Made by a program: the position numbers and the translations under genes
Shown: positions 61,026-64,000 of the stretch, piece after piece
Numbering within the stretch: position 1 is the first letter of the stretch
How the letters are laid out: every line of letters begins with the position of its first letter
The notes under the pieces: model-generated
Told to the model about the DNA's origin: nothing
What the model saw: the letters and a program-made list of their open reading frames with translations, nothing else
The model's database searches: none
Source of the DNA: UBA5158 sp963692955
GTDB taxonomy: Bacteria; Pseudomonadota; Gammaproteobacteria; DSM-16500
Assembly (NCBI GenBank): GCA_963692955.1
Contig: OY843587.1
Span: 1,860,001 to 1,924,000 of the forward strand
Length of the DNA: 64,000 bases
Direction of reading: 5' to 3'

Positions 61026-63032
61026 CTACATGCCTGATCTCCTAAACAATTTCGAAAGTTTAAGCCGGAGCAATCTATACCGCAATGTCTTAAACAGCTC
61101 TCTCGTTTGATTTTTATTTTCCTTAGAGTCAACTTTAAATTGCATTAATCGCAGTTGTTCATAGCGATCAATAAAAGCAGAAAGTATAGGCATGAGATTG
61201 GGTAATTCATCAATAAGAGCTTTACATTGCTGTTTCAAAGTAGCAGAAGGAGGAGTAGAAATATTAAATCTCCGAAATTCTTTTTGTAATAAATGATATT
61301 CCCGTAATAGCGAGTCTAACTTTCGTGTTTGCCACCATTGATAACCGAGTCCTAATAAAATAAAAAATAAAATCGTAAAACCAACCGCTGCTTGCAATAA
61401 ATCTCCTGTGTTCCATTGTCCCAATCCTACATGTTGTAATAAATTTTTCTGAGAATTTTGACTATAAAATAACAACCATCGTTCGGAAAAAAAACGCGCG
61501 GATTCTAAAAAGAATTGCATTTTTCGTCCCCAAGTAAGTTCTGACATGCTGAAGCTGTCTTCTTGGGTTAAATAAATTTCGCGATTTCGAATAGTTTGAT
61601 CTATCCGTTCAGGTGCTACGTACATGGTAGGATCTAGTTGCTGCCAACCAATACCCTCTTGCCAATACTCAAGCCAAGCATGAGCGTCACTTTGTTGGAT
61701 GGTTATAGCATGTGCGATCGGGTTCCATTGTCCTCCCTGATATCCAAGTATCACGCGTGCAGGAATACCGGCTGCTCTTAGAATAAAGGTAACAGCACTT
61801 GCATAATGTTCACAAAAACCTTTTTGAGTATCAAACCAAAAACTATCGAGTTGATTTTTCTGTGTGTCCAGCAGGGGCGGCGTCAGGGTATACCAAAAAG
61901 GTTGCTGTTGAATATAATTACGTAAAAAATTAATAAAAACTTTTATATCTTTGTGTGTGTCTGCAAATTGTTTTTTAGCCCAAGCATTTAAGCGTGGATT
62001 GATATTGTTTGGTAATTCTGTTGTTTCTGCGTATTCCTTTCGATTTAAAATTTTGTATGACGCGGGTTGCACTTTGAGTGAATAAGCAAAGCGTTCAGTA
62101 ATGGGTTCTTTATTTTGGCGAATTAAGCCATGATCGGATAAAAATAAAAGATTAGAGGCTCCCGCGATTGGATAGCCTGCATAGAATAACCATTTTTTTT
62201 GATTGGGCTCTAATAAAATTTCATAGTCCGCAGTTTCATTTTCTTTAAGTTCCTGCAAAGGGAAAAAACTAGAATTTCTGTACCAAGAAGGTTGCCAACT
62301 ATCGCCAGTGTATGTACTTAAAATAATGCCGCGCCAATACCCATTCATAATGGGAGAATTTTTAAAAGTAATTTGCATGACAGCACTGTCGTCATTGAAT
62401 AATTCAGAAATCGATCCTGGACTCATAGTTTCATTAAAACCAGTGCTACCTTTTGATATAGCGGGTACATTCCAAAGCGGTTCTATGCGAGGAAAAACAA
62501 AGAATAATAAAATGCTTAACGGGATTGCTATTAGTAGTTGTTGACTAGTTTTACTCGTTATTTGCCTTAGTGTGACTTCCGAGGAACTCAATTTCAACAT
62601 GATTGATAGGTTGGCAAGGATAGCACCGAGTAAATAAATAATTATCCATAACTCTTGAATGACAATAAGTGCGGAAAATATAAGAAAGAAATTACATATT
62701 ATAAGAACTTTTAAGTCTCTAATAGTATGGATTTCAAGACATTTTAAAATAATAAATGTCAGCAAACACCGAATAAAAAATCCAACTGAGAAAATATCTC
62801 CGCCATATAATAAAATACAGCATACTAAGATGAAGAGGGATATGCGTATCGACACAGGTATAGGTGGATAATTAAAATAATCAGCCGTTAACCGGTATGC
62901 TATTGCGGATAAAAAAGTTATGAACAACCACGCAGGCTCGGTTGCGATATGGGGAATATAACAAATAAATATGACTAAAAGGAGATGCCATTTCAATGTT
63001 ACAAAGTATTGTTGAGATGGTTTGATATTCAT
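61026..63032 (-). CDS. Transglutaminase-like membrane protein (TgpA/DUF3488 family)
   Basis: 668 residues from an ATG at 63032 that overlaps the upstream stop (ATGA); a TTG at 63059 and ATG at 63038 are other options. About five membrane segments at the N-terminus (DUF3488), then a transglutaminase core with Cys in GFCEHYASAVTFILRAAGIPARVILGYQGG, His in DAHAWLEYW and Asp in QLDPT, and a final membrane segment with a DUF4129-like tail. TgpA in Pseudomonas is an essential inner-membrane protein. Together with the DUF58 gene it forms a conserved pair. Confidence 0.9.
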   Translation of the reverse strand: MNIKPSQQYFVTLKWHLLLVIFICYIPHIATEPAWLFITFLSAIAYRLTADYFNYPPIPVSIRISLFILVCCILLYGGDIFSVGFFIRCLLTFIILKCLEIHTIRDLKVLIICNFFLIFSALIVIQELWIIIYLLGAILANLSIMLKLSSSEVTLRQITSKTSQQLLIAIPLSILLFFVFPRIEPLWNVPAISKGSTGFNETMSPGSISELFNDDSAVMQITFKNSPIMNGYWRGIILSTYTGDSWQPSWYRNSSFFPLQELKENETADYEILLEPNQKKWLFYAGYPIAGASNLLFLSDHGLIRQNKEPITERFAYSLKVQPASYKILNRKEYAETTELPNNINPRLNAWAKKQFADTHKDIKVFINFLRNYIQQQPFWYTLTPPLLDTQKNQLDSFWFDTQKGFCEHYASAVTFILRAAGIPARVILGYQGGQWNPIAHAITIQQSDAHAWLEYWQEGIGWQQLDPTMYVAPERIDQTIRNREIYLTQEDSFSMSELTWGRKMQFFLESARFFSERWLLFYSQNSQKNLLQHVGLGQWNTGDLLQAAVGFTILFFILLGLGYQWWQTRKLDSLLREYHLLQKEFRRFNISTPPSATLKQQCKALIDELPNLMPILSAFIDRYEQLRLMQFKVDSKENKNQTRELFKTLRYRLLRLKLSKLFRRSGM

Positions 63033-63982
63033 TGGCATAACGCCAGTTGCCGCAAACAATGTTGTAAATGTTCTTCTCCGCGAGCAAAGTGTGTAGGTGA
63101 TGACTTTAATTCTAAACCATAAATCATGCCATTATGTTCAGCAGCTTGTAACCAATAACTTAAATTTTGCAAATTATTTTCAAGATCAATTGAATGTAAA
63201 TCGCTTAATTTAAAAAGCCAATAATCAACTTCATTGCTGTCCATTATCTTCAGATACCAACCCTGACCTTTTGCAGCAATTCTCCAATGAATAAGTTTAG
63301 GTTCCATCCAGGGATTTTCAACCTGTTTCAAGTCATAAAATTCTTCATCACCTACCGTATGTTTCTGCTTTGTATTTTGAGCGAAATAAGCCTCTGGCCA
63401 AAAACCTGGATTGATTGGTTGTGGATAAACGTAATAATGCTCTTGAAAATAAACATAACTCCAGACCCTAAAAATTCCAAACGGGAAAAAACTGGAAATG
63501 ATAATAGGTGGTAATAAATAATAACCTCTAGTTGCAGTTTCAATTGGAACAATAAACTCTAAACCCTCAGGAGGTATTTTTTCCAAGCGAGTTTTAGGTT
63601 GTGATGAAATTTGAAATTCAATTCCAAAACGAATCTTATTAGTAGATTGGATAGATAAAATAACTCTTGCCGGTATTCCTTGTTGTACATCTTCTATAGA
63701 AATGAACTTAAAGGAAAGATTTTTGAGATTTGCGTGCGCTTCAAAAGCGCTTACTAGACCAATGACGACGAGTATAAAACTCATCAAAAAAATTGCGTTT
63801 ATTTGAGAATTAACGGCTCCTAAAAATAATGCTAATACAACAAGAGTGTAAGCCCAACCAAATCCTGTAGGGAGAATATATAAATTTCTCGAATGCACTG
63901 TTTGAGGATTCTCTAAGCGATTTCTTTTCTTTACCCACTGCTCCCAGTATATTTTGAACTTTTCTGTTAATGGGGTAATCAC
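63029..63982 (-). CDS. DUF58 family membrane protein
   Basis: 317 residues, GTG start with GAGG seven bases upstream. Two N-terminal membrane segments (WAYTLVVLALFLGAV and FLMSFILVVIGLVSAF), then a beta-rich part with SFFPFGIFRVWSYV, and KLIHWRIAAKGQGWYLKIM, the DUF58 signature HW-x-x-x-A. Usually sits between a MoxR AAA+ ATPase and a TgpA-like protein; the ATPase gene would be just outside the window. Role in envelope or complex assembly is inferred. Confidence 0.9.
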   Translation of the reverse strand: MITPLTEKFKIYWEQWVKKRNRLENPQTVHSRNLYILPTGFGWAYTLVVLALFLGAVNSQINAIFLMSFILVVIGLVSAFEAHANLKNLSFKFISIEDVQQGIPARVILSIQSTNKIRFGIEFQISSQPKTRLEKIPPEGLEFIVPIETATRGYYLLPPIIISSFFPFGIFRVWSYVYFQEHYYVYPQPINPGFWPEAYFAQNTKQKHTVGDEEFYDLKQVENPWMEPKLIHWRIAAKGQGWYLKIMDSNEVDYWLFKLSDLHSIDLENNLQNLSYWLQAAEHNGMIYGLELKSSPTHFARGEEHLQHCLRQLALCQ

Positions 63983-64000
63983 ACTGGGACCTCAACCGTA

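Noticed and set aside
1..64000. CRISPR array or cas genes
   Set aside because: No regularly spaced short repeats were seen; the Cas4-like domain is in a DUF2779 protein and not part of a cas locus.

Overview
The window is a gammaproteobacterial chromosome segment. The core blocks lpoA-yraN-diaA-BON lipoproteins, rplM-rpsI-sspA-sspB, rlmE-ftsH-glmM, hrcA-grpE-dnaK-dnaJ, nadK-recN, fur/bamE/rnfH/ratA and smpB/ssrA are all present in recognisable gammaproteobacterial forms. An hrcA/CIRCE circuit, an Lcl_C (DUF1566)-type secreted protein, basic HU-like proteins and large unrecognised low-complexity proteins suggest a member of the Legionellales (Legionella/Coxiella relatives). That placement is inference; no 16S gene is in the window.

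Layout. 1-4.3 kb: envelope and replication genes plus a cytoplasmic PAS hybrid kinase. 4.3-7.3 kb: two paralogous proteins of unknown function. 7.5-29.2 kb: dense housekeeping DNA, mostly on the minus strand, interrupted by a secreted proline-rich repeat protein (22.9-25.1 kb) and two envelope proteins. 29.4-29.9 kb: tmRNA, encoding the tag ANDFAFAGEEMAVAA.

29.9-53.8 kb is accessory DNA at the ssrA 3' end. Three copies of the ssrA 3'-end core (29861, 46035, 53795) are arranged as two tandem integrated elements. Copies 1 and 2 share the sequence to the right of the core; copies 2 and 3 share the sequence to the left. This is the attL / internal att / attR signature. Element 1 (29.9-46.0 kb) carries integrase, AlpA, a SIR2-domain protein, a relaxase with a broken TraF-like gene, a type III restriction-modification pair, a DUF2779 nuclease-like protein and an AbiE toxin-antitoxin pair. 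It reads as a mobilisable defence island. Element 2 (46.1-53.8 kb) has lost its integrase. It keeps a repressor with matched operators and a compact plus-strand cluster: a 22-residue peptide, a SagB-type oxidoreductase, a VUT-family transporter, an S33 hydrolase, a KAS III-like enzyme with altered catalytic residues, an unknown protein and a methyltransferase. This is the best candidate for an undescribed system. The unknown protein ends in RKSHLKLVK, nearly the same as the tail of the host's SspB (RKSHLTLVE), the part that docks on ClpX in known SspB proteins.

53.8-61 kb: sparse, AT-rich flank with an HD-domain hydrolase, a nitronate monooxygenase-like enzyme, a pair of large unrecognised proteins and a decayed phosphoribosyltransferase-like gene. 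61-64 kb: a DUF58/transglutaminase (TgpA-like) pair resembling core genes.
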